Below, one piece after another: positions 50,057 to 60,694 of a DNA stretch of 64,000 nt; positions within the stretch are counted from its first letter, which is position 1, and each line of letters begins with the position of its first letter. Origin of the DNA: Clostridium chromiireducens (GTDB taxonomy: Bacteria > Bacillota > Clostridia > Clostridiales > Clostridiaceae). Made by a program: the position numbers and the translations under genes. The notes under the pieces are model-generated. The model saw nothing but the letters and a program-made list of their open reading frames with translations, made no database searches and was not told where the DNA came from. Where the stretch lies: positions 20,641 to 84,640 of the forward strand of contig NZ_MZGT01000017.1 in the NCBI RefSeq assembly GCF_002029255.1, given 5' to 3'.

Positions 50057-50749
50057 TTATTTTTCATATCCATAAGCTTTTCTGATTAAGCCAAAATGTT
50101 CTTCCATTGCTCTATAAGCTTTAGCTTCATCTCTACACTTTAGAGCTCTTACTAAATTCTCATGAATTTCCAATAGATTTTCCCTAGTATTTCCCCTGTG
50201 TAAAATCTGCATTCTAGATTTCTTAATAAATTCATCCATGAGCTGAGATATAACCTCAAGTACATTTATAAGCAATACATTTCTTGAAGTTTTTGCAATT
50301 AAATAATGGAATTTAATATCAAGTTCTAGACTTTCCTCTTCATTCTCTGCCATATACATCCTATCTAATATTGCTGTTAAAAGTTCAAGCTCATTATTTT
50401 CTATATTTTTAGCTGATAGCCTAGCACACTGAAGTTCTAAGGTTTCCCTTAAATCATGCATCTCTTCAATAGAACTTTCTTGTAACATAAACATAACCGA
50501 AAGAGGTTCAAATAATGAATTATCAAAATTAGTTCTTATGTAATTACCTGCTCCTTGCCTGCTCTCTACAAGTCCTATCACTTCTAGTGCTCTTAAAGCT
50601 TCTCTTACAGATGCACGAGACACGCCAAGGGATTCTGACATTTCTCTCTCGGATGGCAACCTATCTCCCTTTTTTAGTTCACCATTTTTTATCTTATTCT
50701 TAATTTGTTCTATAACCTGATCATATACCTTTGGAGTTTTAGTAGACAT
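50057..50749 (-). CDS. lctA: GntR-family regulator, FadR/LldR subfamily (FCD domain)
   Basis: 230 residues. N-terminal winged helix (VYDQVIEQIKNKIKNGELKKGDRLPSEREMSESLGVSRASVREALRALEVIGLVESRQGAGNYI) and C-terminal all-helical FCD ligand domain with metal-site-like residues (HDLRETLELQCARLSA, DIKFHYLIAKTSRN, EIHENLVRAL, EEHF). Position next to the lactate operon plus the LldR-like operator suggests lactate-responsive control, comparable to LctA of A. woodii. The frame runs to an ATG at 50770, but that overlaps the Shine-Dalgarno AAGGAG for the ATG at 50747-50749 (12-base spacing, a little long). Confidence 0.85.
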   Translation of the reverse strand: MSTKTPKVYDQVIEQIKNKIKNGELKKGDRLPSEREMSESLGVSRASVREALRALEVIGLVESRQGAGNYIRTNFDNSLFEPLSVMFMLQESSIEEMHDLRETLELQCARLSAKNIENNELELLTAILDRMYMAENEEESLELDIKFHYLIAKTSRNVLLINVLEVISQLMDEFIKKSRMQILHRGNTRENLLEIHENLVRALKCRDEAKAYRAMEEHFGLIRKAYGYEK

Positions 50750-50811
50750 AAATATATTAATCTCCTTCATTTATCTTATTGTATTTATTTTATATTGAAT
50801 TTAATTATTTT

Positions 50812-51651
50812 CTACACATAATTAATAATTCTTTCTTTATCTTTCATAATTAAATTATATCCATTTTGATATATTTCCTTTAATCTAACCTTATTTCTCT
50901 CGAATCTATTTATTTCCATACTTATACTTGGTCTTATTATAATCGCCTTTCCGCTATCTTCTAGTTTCTTACAGAAATCTAATTGCTCATTATATTTAAT
51001 ATGCCTTTCTCTAAGCACTTTGGCCAACTTTGGGTATCTATTTCTATAGATTCTATACGTTAATTCATTGGCTTTTGATTGTTTCTTTCTATATCCTTCG
51101 TTTCTCGTTAAAACAATTATGTGCTTATCGTTTCCGTCAGATATGGATTTATTAATGGGTATAGGTTCAGAAAGCCCTCCATCTGCGTAATACTGTCCGT
51201 TAATTTTTTCAAACGGAAACATTAGTGGAATCGCTATACTTGCCCTAAGAATTGAACTTCTTTTATCTAATAAATCTTTATCAAAATACTCATTTTCTCC
51301 TGTTTCAATATTAAATGCTCCAGCTAACATTTTTCCATCAAACTCATAAAAAGTTTTATAGTCAAAAATACAATGTTGATTTGGAATCTCATCAAAGACA
51401 AAATCTAAATCCATAATTGATCTACATTTAATTAAATTCCCATAACTAATGTACCTCTTATTATCCATGAACCGTTCCATTATCTCTAAATTTCTTCCTC
51501 TTTGCCTAGAAACATATGAATAGGCATTAGTAGCTCCTGCAGATACACCTACTATATATTTTATTTCTGCCTTTATATCTAAAAGTGCATCTAAAACACC
51601 TGCTGTAAATAATCCTCTGAAAGCTCCGCCTTCAAGCACAAGTCCTGTCAT
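50812..51651 (-). CDS. Patatin-like phospholipase
   Basis: 279 residues with the Ser-Asp catalytic dyad of patatins: oxyanion loop LEGGAFRGLF (about 6-15), nucleophile S37 in GVSAG and D157 in ADGGLSEPIP. No signal peptide, so an intracellular lipid acyl hydrolase (YjjU/YchK-type) is likely. Substrate is unknown. RBS GGAGG precedes the ATG. The gntR gene starts 62 bases downstream of its stop, same strand, so cotranscription is possible. Confidence 0.9.
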   Translation of the reverse strand: MTGLVLEGGAFRGLFTAGVLDALLDIKAEIKYIVGVSAGATNAYSYVSRQRGRNLEIMERFMDNKRYISYGNLIKCRSIMDLDFVFDEIPNQHCIFDYKTFYEFDGKMLAGAFNIETGENEYFDKDLLDKRSSILRASIAIPLMFPFEKINGQYYADGGLSEPIPINKSISDGNDKHIIVLTRNEGYRKKQSKANELTYRIYRNRYPKLAKVLRERHIKYNEQLDFCKKLEDSGKAIIIRPSISMEINRFERNKVRLKEIYQNGYNLIMKDKERIINYV

Positions 51652-51804
51652 AAAAATCCTCCATTATATAAATACTATTATATATTATAACTTAAATAAT
51701 AATTTTAATCACATAGAAAATTACATGAATGGCATTTCTAGTTGTTTATAACGAAAGAATTTTTATAAGGAATATAAATCATAATTTTTAATATCTATAA
51801 CAAA

Positions 51805-51840
51805 AATAAGAACTCTTATAATCCTAATATTATAAGAGTT
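51805..51840 (-). terminator. Terminator of the 4HB chemoreceptor gene
   Basis: AACTCTTATAAT (51811-51822) and ATTATAAGAGTT (51829-51840) pair perfectly; the minus strand continues CTTATTTTTG. Confidence 0.85.
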
Positions 51841-51882
51841 CCCGAAATAAATTAATTTTGATACATACTTATGTCTTTCTAC

Positions 51883-53592
51883 TTAAACAACAAATTTCTC
51901 AATTTGTTCTGCAATTTGCTGCATTATATTTTTTAGTTCCTCTGCAGATTTAGAAACCTTGTGCGCAGAATCTCCCATTTCATGAGCTGATTCCGAAATT
52001 TCCTGAGATGCAGCTGAATTTTCTTCTGATACTGCTGATGACAACTCTAGGTTTTCTATAATATCATTTTTTCTATTATTAATATCAATTATTGAATTAT
52101 TTATTTCATGAACTTGTGGTACTATATCATCTATTGATTGTACTATTTCTTTAAATGAAACTATGGTTGAGTCTATTGTATGAATCTGTTCTTCTAATTT
52201 ATGGTTAGCAGTAGTAGTAGTTTCCTCAACTAGTCTAGTTTCTGAGCTTATAACATTTAGTAGCTCATTGATATCTTCTGATGAATTTTTAGACTGTTCT
52301 GCTAACTTTCTAATCTCATCTGCAACAATAGAAAATCCTTTTCCTGCCTCCCCTGCTCTAGCTGCCTCAATAGCGGCATTTAGCGCTAATAAATTGGTTT
52401 CATCTGCTATTTCATTAATCATATTAGTTATTTCTGTTATTTTATTTACACTAACGCTTAATTGATTAACTCTCCTTTTTGATTCGTTATAAGACTCTGC
52501 GATTTCATTCATTGAGATCCCTATATTTCTTAACTTAACATCACTCTTATTAGCTTCATTACTGATATTGCTAGTGTTTCTATCTACTTTCTCTACAGAT
52601 TTTGCTATAACTTCTAACTTATCACAAAAGGAACTTAAACTATTATTTATTGACATTAGTTTATCAGATTGGTCACTTGACCCTTTTGCCACATCATGAA
52701 TCGAACTTGAAACCTCTTCTATATAGATCTTCATTTTTTCTGAAACTCTGGATAGTTCTAGCGATTTATTATTAATAAGTTTCGTATCTTCTTTTACAGT
52801 AGAAATAATTCCTGCAATAGATTTTATAGTTTTATTTAATGCATTCTGCATTACTCCAAATTCATTTTCAGATTTAGTATTGAACTCTACAGTTAAATTA
52901 CCTTCTGATAAAATCGATACTTTATGTACAAATTCTTTAATTGAATTCCTAATCATAAATATTATCCATGCTGACATAATAGCTAAAATCAAAATAGATA
53001 TTCCTAATATGCTTGTAAACATAAATATGTTTTTCTTATATACACTCATAGACTTATTGATCTCATTTGTAGCTTTATCTTTCTGAAGTTGAACCAATGC
53101 TTTGTTATCTTTTGCAATCTGATTTCCATACACTCCCATAGCATCATTTGTAATCTTTTTATCTGGAATCAAATTTTGCTTTCTTTGCTCAATAATATTA
53201 GGTATATATGAATAATACTGTTCATATTCCTGTTTAAACTTAATAACTAATTCATGCTCTTCTGCATTACCTTCTGATCCTGTAACCTGCCTATTTACAA
53301 TTTCAGTTATATTTTGATTTAATTCTAGCATAGTTCTTTCGTTCACTTCATCAAATGGCCTGTCTATTATTTTCGTTAATGTGTTTCTTAGCACTCCCAT
53401 ACTACCATTAACATCACCCCAATCACTGAGTTTTGGAATAACATTGTCATACATTTCTAAATTTGCATCATACATTTTAGATGTATTTATGTAACCTAAA
53501 ACGCCAATAGTTATTGTCGATAGCAAAGATAAAATTACTATGACTATTATACTTTGCACGATTTTTATATTTTTCATTTTCGTTAGTTTCAC
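51883..53592 (-). CDS. Methyl-accepting chemotaxis protein with a four-helix-bundle sensor
   Basis: About 569 residues: TM1 about 12-32, extracellular helical domain of about 150 residues with 4HB_MCP-like segments ([31 protein letters not shown]), TM2 about 190-210, HAMP and signalling domain with [20 protein letters not shown] and [18 protein letters not shown]. The frame is open to 53670, but AGGGGGA is eight bases before the GTG at 53590-53592, and the extra N-terminus is not conserved in kind. Ligand unknown. Third chemoreceptor of the window; none lies next to che genes. Confidence 0.9.
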   Translation of the reverse strand: MKLTKMKNIKIVQSIIVIVILSLLSTITIGVLGYINTSKMYDANLEMYDNVIPKLSDWGDVNGSMGVLRNTLTKIIDRPFDEVNERTMLELNQNITEIVNRQVTGSEGNAEEHELVIKFKQEYEQYYSYIPNIIEQRKQNLIPDKKITNDAMGVYGNQIAKDNKALVQLQKDKATNEINKSMSVYKKNIFMFTSILGISILILAIMSAWIIFMIRNSIKEFVHKVSILSEGNLTVEFNTKSENEFGVMQNALNKTIKSIAGIISTVKEDTKLINNKSLELSRVSEKMKIYIEEVSSSIHDVAKGSSDQSDKLMSINNSLSSFCDKLEVIAKSVEKVDRNTSNISNEANKSDVKLRNIGISMNEIAESYNESKRRVNQLSVSVNKITEITNMINEIADETNLLALNAAIEAARAGEAGKGFSIVADEIRKLAEQSKNSSEDINELLNVISSETRLVEETTTTANHKLEEQIHTIDSTIVSFKEIVQSIDDIVPQVHEINNSIIDINNRKNDIIENLELSSAVSEENSAASQEISESAHEMGDSAHKVSKSAEELKNIMQQIAEQIEKFVV

Positions 53593-53799
53593 TTTCAACG
53601 TCCCCCTTATAACATGAATTAAATAATATAACTTAAGGCAACAAAACATCACATTTGTTAACGTGTGCAATATAATTATACTAGTTAATTAATACGATTA
53701 CAATATTTATTAATTATTAAATTTATTACTAATTTTGATGTATAAATAGAAATTAATTTAAAACCCATCACTAAAAAGTACTTATTACCACTTACTGTA

Positions 53800-53828
53800 T
53801 TGACAAATACCTTATAATGTATTATAAT
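53800..53828 (+). promoter_or_regulatory. Consensus promoter of the ATPase leader
   Basis: TTGACA (53800-53805), 17-base spacer, TATAAT (53823-53828): a perfect sigma-A promoter ending just before the riboswitch. Confidence 0.9.
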
Positions 53829-53840
53829 AAGTTTAAATCC

Positions 53841-53942
53841 TATATATTAAAAGGGAGTAGTTATAAATATAACATCAACAATCGCGACTATATCGTTAGT
53901 CTGGTGTTATATACCCTAGCTGGTAACGAGACTTTTAATATG
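53841..53942 (+). promoter_or_regulatory. yybP-ykoY (manganese) riboswitch aptamer
   Basis: Contains the two conserved metal-binding segments: GGGAGTAG (53853-53860) and CCCTAGCTGGTAACGAGAC (about 53914-53932), joined by paired regions (GTTATAAATATAACATC side stem, and further hairpin). P1 is ATATTAAAAG pairing with CTTTTAATAT. It lies upstream of a P-type cation ATPase, a known partner gene of this riboswitch class. Confidence 0.85.
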
Positions 53943-53977
53943 ATTTCAATTTTTGAAGTTATATTAAAAGTCTTTTT
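53930..53977 (+). terminator. Riboswitch-controlled terminator
   Basis: GACTTTTAATAT (53930-53941) pairs with ATATTAAAAGTC (53961-53972), then a T run. The left arm is the same segment that pairs in aptamer P1, so the two structures are mutually exclusive. Confidence 0.88.
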
Positions 53978-54045
53978 GTTGTTTTTTATAGACTTTAACT
54001 ACTTAATACTTACTAATTAAATTTTTTATTTGAAAGGAAGATGTC

Positions 54046-56712
54046 ATGATGGAAAAATATTTTTCTAAAACTGTGGAAGAATCTCTAAAAACCTTTGATG
54101 TGACCTTAGAGGGACTGACGACTGAAAAAGCTAGTGAAATACTAAACACTATAGGAGAAAACATTTTAAATGAAAAAAAGAAAAAAAGTATTTTATCTGT
54201 ATTTCTAGAACAATTTAAGGACTTATTGGTAATTATATTAATTGCTGCCGCTATTATTTCAGCTATGACCGGAAATATGGAAAGTACTTTTGTAATCCTA
54301 GCTGTTATAATCATGAATTCTATTTTAGGTACTGTTCAATATGTTAAAGCTGAACAATCCCTAGATAGTTTAAAGGCACTATCTGCACCTAGTGCTAAAG
54401 TCATTAGAAATGGAGTTAAAGTCGAGATTCCATCTAAAGATGTTGTTCCAGGAGATATTATAATATTGGAGGCTGGAGATTTAGTTGTTGCTGATGGTAG
54501 AATTTTAGAGAACTTCTCTCTTAAGGTTAATGAAAGTTCATTAACTGGTGAATCAGAAAGTGTGGACAAGTTTTCTGAAGTTATTAATAAAGAAGAAGTT
54601 GCTCTAGGTGATCAAAAAAATATGGTTTTCTCTAGTTCACTAGTTACTTATGGAAGAGCTACCGTTCTTGTAACTAATACTGGGATGAACTCTGAGCTTG
54701 GTAAGATAGCTACTCTAATGGAAGAAACCCAGGAAAAAAGCACCCCTCTTCAAGTTTCCCTAGATGAATTTTCTAAGAAGTTAGCCTTTGGAATAATTGG
54801 GATTTGCGTTATTGTATTTGGATTAAGTATGTATAGAGGTATTGATCTATTGGATTCATTAATGTTTGCAGTTGCTCTTGCTGTTGCCGCTATTCCTGAA
54901 GCTCTTAGTTCTATAGTTACGATTGTTCTTGCTATAGGTACACAATCAATGGCTAAAGAAAATGCTATTATTAAAAAGCTAAAAGCTGTTGAGGGTCTTG
55001 GCTGCGTATCAGTTATTTGTTCAGATAAAACTGGTACATTAACACAAAATAAGATGACTGTAAAAAAGATTTTTGTAGACAATAAGTTAATTGATAGTAA
55101 TAAAATAAATCTTAAAGATTTTGATTCAAATTTCCTTTTAACTAGCTCTATACTATGTAATGATTCTACTTCTATAGATGGTGCTGAGATAGGTGATCCA
55201 ACAGAAGTTGCCTTAGTAAACTTAGGACATAAATACTCTTTAAATGAAATTGAATGTAGAGGCATTTACCCAAGGCTTAAAGAAATTCCTTTCGATTCTG
55301 ATAGAAAACTTATGAGTACGCTCCATGAGATTGATGGAAAAAATATAATGGTTACTAAAGGTGCTCTTGATGTATTACTTAATAGAGTGACTTCAATAAA
55401 AACTTCAAATGGAGTAATAAACTTCACCAACAATGATAAAATAAATATAAATAATGTTAATACAGAACTGTCATCTCAAGGATTAAGAGTTTTAGCTTTT
55501 GCTTATAGAGAACTTGACGAAAATAAAGACCTTAATTTAGATGACGAGTATAATTACACTTTCTTAGGCTTAATTTCAATGATTGATCCACCTAGAGAAG
55601 AATCTAAAGCAGCTGTTAGTGATTGTATTAAAGCTTCCATTAAACCAATTATGATCACTGGAGACCACAAGATTACGGCTTCTGCTATTGCTAAAGAAAT
55701 TGGAATATTACAAGAAGGTGACTCAGCAGTAGAAGGATTAGAACTTGATAAAATGTCTGATGATGAACTTAATTCAAAATTAGAACACATTTCAGTTTAT
55801 GCTAGAGTATCTCCTGAACATAAAATAAGAATAGTAAAAGCATGGCAAAATAAAGGTAAGATAGTTGCAATGACTGGAGATGGTGTTAATGATGCTCCTG
55901 CATTAAAACAAGCTGATATTGGTATTGCAATGGGTATAACAGGTACTGAAGTTTCAAAAGATGCTGCTTCTATGATTTTAACAGACGATAACTTTGCTAC
56001 TATTGTTAAATCAGTTACTAACGGAAGAAATATTTATGCTAATATAAAGAATTCAATTAAATTCCTACTTTCAGGTAATACTTCTGGAATTCTTGCAGTA
56101 CTATATTCATCAATATTTGCGCTTCCTGTTCCATTTGCTGCTGTACACTTATTATTCATAAACTTATTAACAGATAGTTTACCTGCTATTGCAATTGGTA
56201 TGGAAAAATCTAAAAAAGATGTTTTAAAAGATAAACCTAGAGATGCTAAAGAATCTATTTTAACTAAAGATTTTATCATAGATATCTTCAGTCAGGGCTT
56301 GCTTATTGGAATATTTACTATGATCTCTTATCACATTGGTTTAGCTACAGGAAATCATGGACTTGCTATGACAATGGCATTTAGTACTTTATGTTTAGCT
56401 AGATTATTCCACGGATTTAACTGCCGAGGTAAAAAATCAATTTTTGCTCTTGGAGTTTTCAATAATAAATTCAGTTGGATTGCCTTTATATCAGGTGTTG
56501 TACTTGTAAATGCGGTTTTACTTATACCATCACTTCAAGGATTATTTGAAATAACTCCACTTACTACTAATGAATTAATGTTAGTTCACTTATTTGCTTT
56601 CATTCCAACTTTAATAATACAGACTGTTAAGGTTATTAGAGATTTTATTGAAGGAAATAAGGAAAAAATCAAGAAAAAAGACACTAGCACCTCAAATATG
56701 AGAGCTGCATAA
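54046..56712 (+). CDS. P2-type cation-transporting ATPase (probable Ca2+/Mn2+ exporter)
   Basis: 888-residue P-type ATPase. N-terminal cation ATPase domain, A-domain TGES (SSLTGESESV), TM4 motif PEAL (P284-L287), phosphorylation site D327 in SDKTGTLTQNKMT, KGALDVLLNR in the nucleotide domain, TGDGVNDAPAL (about 610-620), and M6 NLLTDSLPAIAIGME. The motifs resemble SERCA-like bacterial pumps such as Lactococcus YoaB. The Mn riboswitch in the leader suggests that it removes excess Mn2+, though Ca2+ is also possible. Two ATGs (54046, 54049) compete; AGGAAG is a little better spaced for the second. Confidence 0.92.
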   Translation: MMEKYFSKTVEESLKTFDVTLEGLTTEKASEILNTIGENILNEKKKKSILSVFLEQFKDLLVIILIAAAIISAMTGNMESTFVILAVIIMNSILGTVQYVKAEQSLDSLKALSAPSAKVIRNGVKVEIPSKDVVPGDIIILEAGDLVVADGRILENFSLKVNESSLTGESESVDKFSEVINKEEVALGDQKNMVFSSSLVTYGRATVLVTNTGMNSELGKIATLMEETQEKSTPLQVSLDEFSKKLAFGIIGICVIVFGLSMYRGIDLLDSLMFAVALAVAAIPEALSSIVTIVLAIGTQSMAKENAIIKKLKAVEGLGCVSVICSDKTGTLTQNKMTVKKIFVDNKLIDSNKINLKDFDSNFLLTSSILCNDSTSIDGAEIGDPTEVALVNLGHKYSLNEIECRGIYPRLKEIPFDSDRKLMSTLHEIDGKNIMVTKGALDVLLNRVTSIKTSNGVINFTNNDKININNVNTELSSQGLRVLAFAYRELDENKDLNLDDEYNYTFLGLISMIDPPREESKAAVSDCIKASIKPIMITGDHKITASAIAKEIGILQEGDSAVEGLELDKMSDDELNSKLEHISVYARVSPEHKIRIVKAWQNKGKIVAMTGDGVNDAPALKQADIGIAMGITGTEVSKDAASMILTDDNFATIVKSVTNGRNIYANIKNSIKFLLSGNTSGILAVLYSSIFALPVPFAAVHLLFINLLTDSLPAIAIGMEKSKKDVLKDKPRDAKESILTKDFIIDIFSQGLLIGIFTMISYHIGLATGNHGLAMTMAFSTLCLARLFHGFNCRGKKSIFALGVFNNKFSWIAFISGVVLVNAVLLIPSLQGLFEITPLTTNELMLVHLFAFIPTLIIQTVKVIRDFIEGNKEKIKKKDTSTSNMRAA

Positions 56713-56746
56713 AATACTCTTAAATTTATATAATCAGATCAAGTAA

Positions 56747-56789
56747 AAGGGCTATATCAAAATTATTTAATTATTTTGATATAGCCCTT
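56747..56789. terminator. Convergent terminator between the ATPase and adhE
   Basis: Arms AAGGGCTATATCAAAAT (56747-56763) and ATTTTGATATAGCCCTT (56773-56789) are perfect; A/T-rich on both sides, so it serves both converging genes. Confidence 0.85.
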
Positions 56790-56809
56790 ATTATTCTTAT
56801 TTCTCGTTT

Positions 56810-59404
56810 TTATTTATTGCCACCGCTATATGATTTTATATACATTTCCCTGATTTCACTCATTAAAGGATACCTTGGATTTGCACCTGTGCATTGATCA
56901 TCAAAAGCTTGCTCAACCATTTCATCCATTGATGCATAGAATTTCTCTTCGGAAACACCAAATTCTTTTATACTCTTAGGAATTCCAACTTTTGCTTTTA
57001 AGTTATCTATTGCTCTAATTAATAGTTCAACTTTTTCTTCTTCTGTATTCCCTCCTAGATTTAAATAATCAGCTATTCTAGCATATCTCCATCCTGCATT
57101 TGGATACTTATATTGTGGGAAAGCTGCTTGCTTTCTAGGTGCATCTGTTGCATTAAATCTAATTACCTCATCTATTAGTAATGCATTTGCAATTCCATGT
57201 GGAACATGGTGGAAAGCGCCTAACTTATGAGCCATTGAGTGGCATATTCCTAAGAATGCATTTGCAAAAGCCATACCCGCCACAGAAGACGCATGAGCCA
57301 TCTTTTCTCTAGCCTTGACATTTGTAGTACCGCCGTTATATGCATCAGGTAAGTATTTAAAGGTTAACCTAATAGCCTCTAATGCTAATCCATTTGTGTA
57401 TTCAGATGCTAGCACTGAAACGTACGCTTCAATTGCATGAACTAAAGCATCTATTCCTGATGCAGCAGTTAACCCTTTAGGCATGCTCATCATAAGTTCT
57501 GCATCTATTATAGCCATATTAGGAGTTAATGCATAATCTGCAAGTGGATACTTAACTCCTGTTTGCTCATCAGTTATAACTGCAAATGGAGTTACCTCTG
57601 AACCTGTTCCTGCTGAGGTTGGTATTGCAACTAAAATCGCCTTTTCTCCCATTGGTGGGAATTCATATACTCTCTTTCTAATATCCATAAATCTCATAGC
57701 CAAATCTTCGAATCTAACATCTGGGTGTTCATACATTACCCACATAATTTTTGCAGCATCCATAGGTGATCCTCCACCTATGGCTATAATAACATCTGGA
57801 TTAAATTCTCTCATAGCATCTGCTCCTAATTTAGCAGCTTTTAATGTTGGATCAGGCTCTACATCTGAAAATATTTTATATTCAATATGATTTTTACTTA
57901 GAATATCTGTAATTTTATGAGTATACCCTAGGTCAAATAATACTCTATCTGTTACTATAAATGCTCTTTTCTTCTTCATTGCATTCAATTCTTCTAAAGC
58001 GACCGGAAGACATCCAAATTTAAAGTAAATTTTATCCGGAACTCTAAACCAAAGCATATTTTCTCTCCTCTCGGCAATTCTCTTAACATTAATTAAGTGC
58101 TTAGGACCTACATTTTCTGATATTGAATTTCCTCCCCAAGATCCACAGCCAAGAGTTAATGATGGTGCTAATTTAAAGTTATATATATCCCCAATTGCAC
58201 CTTGAGATGCAGGCATATTTATTAAAGTTCTAGCAGTCTTCATAGCTACTCCGAACTTCTCTATTCTCTCAACTGACTCTACTTGATTTGTATAAAGTAT
58301 TGATGTATGCCCAAATCCACCTAATTCTATCATTCTTGAAGCTAATCTTAAGGCATCATCGAAAGTTTTAGCTTTGTACATTCCTAATATTGGCGATAAT
58401 TTTTCATGTGAAAATGGTTCTTCTAATTCAGGTGATTCAACCTCTCCGATTAACACTTTAACAGCTTCGGATACCTCTACCCCAGCCATTTTTGCTATCT
58501 TGTAAGCTGATTGACCAACAATTTCTGAATTTAATGATCCCTTTGAATCTAATATTATGCTTCTAACCTTATCGATTTCTTCTCCCTCAAGGATATACGC
58601 ACCTCTTTCATCTAATTCTTTTCTAACTTCACCATATACTGATTCCATTGCTATTATGCTCTGTTCTGATGCGCAAACTACTCCATTATCAAAAGTTTTA
58701 GAAAGCAAAATTGAGTTTACAGCCATTTTTATATGAGCTGTATCATCAATTATTGCTGGAGTATTTCCTGCACCAACTCCAATAGCCGGTTTTCCTGATG
58801 AATATGCTGCTCTAACCATTCCTGGGCCACCTGTAGCTAATATAATATCAGATTCTGCCATTACATTTCTGGATAATTCTATTGATGGCTCATCTATCCA
58901 TCCAATTATTCCCTTTGGGGCCCCAGCTCTTTCTGCTGCTTCTAGAACTATTTTTGCTGATGCTATTGTTGAATTTTTTGCTCTTGGATGTGGACTTATA
59001 ATTATTCCGTTTCGCGTCTTCAAAGCAATCAAAGTTTTAAATATGGCTGTTGATGTAGGATTTGTTGTTGGTACGATTGCAGCAATTACTCCTATAGGTT
59101 CAGCTATATGAGTTATTCCAAACATTTCGTCTCTCTCAATAACACCACAAGTTTTTGTATCTTTATATTGATTATATATGTACTCTGCTGCAAAGTGATT
59201 TTTTATTACCTTATCTTCTACTATACCCATGCCGCTTTCTTCTACTGCCATTTTAGCAAGAGTAATTCTTGCATCATTAGCCGCCATAGCTGCCTGTCTA
59301 AATATTTCATCTACATCTTCTTGAGAGAACTTTGCGAATTCTCTTTGAGCTTCTCTTATTTGCTCTATTCTTTTTGTTAGTTCTTCTGTATTTGTAACTC
59401 TCAT
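56810..59404 (-). CDS. adhE: Bifunctional aldehyde/alcohol dehydrogenase
   Basis: 864 residues, full length. The N-terminal acetylating aldehyde dehydrogenase has catalytic Cys in DNGVVCASEQS (about residue 240) and PTTNPTSTAIFK. The C-terminal iron alcohol dehydrogenase has GGGSPMDAAKIMW, DALVHAIEAYVS, and GICHSMAHKLGAFHHVPHG (iron ligands). It reduces acetyl-CoA or butyryl-CoA to ethanol or butanol with NADH and assembles as spirosomes. RBS GGAGG lies before the ATG at 59404. No full Rex operator was seen upstream, only a degenerate half-site. Divergent to hydE. Confidence 0.97.
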   Translation of the reverse strand: MRVTNTEELTKRIEQIREAQREFAKFSQEDVDEIFRQAAMAANDARITLAKMAVEESGMGIVEDKVIKNHFAAEYIYNQYKDTKTCGVIERDEMFGITHIAEPIGVIAAIVPTTNPTSTAIFKTLIALKTRNGIIISPHPRAKNSTIASAKIVLEAAERAGAPKGIIGWIDEPSIELSRNVMAESDIILATGGPGMVRAAYSSGKPAIGVGAGNTPAIIDDTAHIKMAVNSILLSKTFDNGVVCASEQSIIAMESVYGEVRKELDERGAYILEGEEIDKVRSIILDSKGSLNSEIVGQSAYKIAKMAGVEVSEAVKVLIGEVESPELEEPFSHEKLSPILGMYKAKTFDDALRLASRMIELGGFGHTSILYTNQVESVERIEKFGVAMKTARTLINMPASQGAIGDIYNFKLAPSLTLGCGSWGGNSISENVGPKHLINVKRIAERRENMLWFRVPDKIYFKFGCLPVALEELNAMKKKRAFIVTDRVLFDLGYTHKITDILSKNHIEYKIFSDVEPDPTLKAAKLGADAMREFNPDVIIAIGGGSPMDAAKIMWVMYEHPDVRFEDLAMRFMDIRKRVYEFPPMGEKAILVAIPTSAGTGSEVTPFAVITDEQTGVKYPLADYALTPNMAIIDAELMMSMPKGLTAASGIDALVHAIEAYVSVLASEYTNGLALEAIRLTFKYLPDAYNGGTTNVKAREKMAHASSVAGMAFANAFLGICHSMAHKLGAFHHVPHGIANALLIDEVIRFNATDAPRKQAAFPQYKYPNAGWRYARIADYLNLGGNTEEEKVELLIRAIDNLKAKVGIPKSIKEFGVSEEKFYASMDEMVEQAFDDQCTGANPRYPLMSEIREMYIKSYSGGNK

Positions 59405-59627
59405 TTCTTACCTCCAAATTTTTTTATTTTTATCGTAAATGTTGTTTATTACTATTAATCAGTTTTCTTTATTCCAAATAAACTTATGCATGGTTTGTGC
59501 TAAAATTAAAATTTAATCACTTGAGCATATGTAATATTTTACACAAACAACTGTATTGTTATGTTGTTAGATTCTATAGTATACTAATAGCAGTTATCTA
59601 TTAATTTCTTTTAACTTAGGAGGAACT

Positions 59628-60674
59628 ATGAACAAAATTATTGAAAAGGCTAAAATTACCCACGACTTGAATAAAGAAGAAATACTAGAATTATTACAAA
59701 ATGATGATATAAATGAAGAACTTTTTAAGGCTGCCGATGAAGTCCGTCAAAAATATTTAGGTGATTATGTTCACTTAAGAGGATTGATCGAATTTACAAA
59801 TATCTGCAAAAGAAATTGTCTTTATTGCGGATTAAGAAAAGATAATAAAAATCTTGAGAGATATAGATTGACTCAGGAAGAAATAATAGACTTCGCTAAA
59901 AAGGCTATCAGCTATGGTTATAAAACTCTTGTACTACAAGGTGGTGAAGATGATTATTTTACTAAAGAAAGAATGGTAAACATAGTAAAGGAAATAAAAA
60001 AACTAGGTGTCGCTTTAACCTTAAGTTTAGGTGAAAAAACCTATGATGAATATAAAGCATTTAAGGATGCTGGGGCTGATAGGTACTTAATACGTATTGA
60101 AACTACTGATAAAAAACTCTATGAAGATATGGATCCTAATATGAGCTTTGAAGAAAGATTAAATTGCTTAAACAACTTAAGAGAATTAGGATATGAAGTT
60201 GGAAGTGGTATACTTATCGGTTTGCCAAATCAAACTTTAGACTCCATTGCTAATGATATTCTTTTCTTTAAAGAAATCAATGCAGATATGATAGGAATAG
60301 GTCCATTTATACCAAATGAAGATACTCCTTTAAAAGATGCTCAAGGCGGGACACTTACTTTAGCATTAAAGGTTATGGCTTTAACTAGATTAATGCTTCC
60401 TGATATAAATATTCCTGCAACAACTGCAATGGAATCCTTAGCTCCAAACGGAAGAATAGTTGCACTTCAAAGTGGCGCTAATGTTGTAATGCCTAATGTT
60501 ACTGAAGGTGAATATAGAAAGCTTTATGCACTGTATCCTGGTAAAATATGTACAGGTGATACTCCTGCACACTGCAGAGGATGTATCACAGGTAAAGTAA
60601 CTGGAATAGGTAGAATAATCTCAGATGGTTACGGCTTTAGAGGTAACCAAAATACCAACCCACACGAAAACTAG
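59628..60674 (+). CDS. hydE: [FeFe]-hydrogenase maturase HydE (radical SAM)
   Basis: 348 residues. Radical SAM triad C60-x3-C64-x2-C67 (CKRNCLYC) and the second, HydE-type C308-x7-C316-x2-C319 (CTGDTPAHCRGC), matching the Thermotoga maritima enzyme. With HydF and HydG it builds the [2Fe] H-subcluster. RBS TAGGAGGAAC before ATG. hydF and hydG are not adjacent. It is divergent from adhE. Copy B of the structured element follows the stop after 20 bases. Confidence 0.95.
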   Translation: MNKIIEKAKITHDLNKEEILELLQNDDINEELFKAADEVRQKYLGDYVHLRGLIEFTNICKRNCLYCGLRKDNKNLERYRLTQEEIIDFAKKAISYGYKTLVLQGGEDDYFTKERMVNIVKEIKKLGVALTLSLGEKTYDEYKAFKDAGADRYLIRIETTDKKLYEDMDPNMSFEERLNCLNNLRELGYEVGSGILIGLPNQTLDSIANDILFFKEINADMIGIGPFIPNEDTPLKDAQGGTLTLALKVMALTRLMLPDINIPATTAMESLAPNGRIVALQSGANVVMPNVTEGEYRKLYALYPGKICTGDTPAHCRGCITGKVTGIGRIISDGYGFRGNQNTNPHEN

Positions 60675-60694
60675 ATTTACGGAATAATCAACCG

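Noticed and set aside
59541..59572. Possible Rex operator upstream of adhE (AACAAC...TTGTTATGTTGTTAG)
   Set aside because: Only the left half-site TTGTTA fits; the other half is not TAACAA. The inverted AACAAC/GTTGTT pair has the wrong spacing for Rex.
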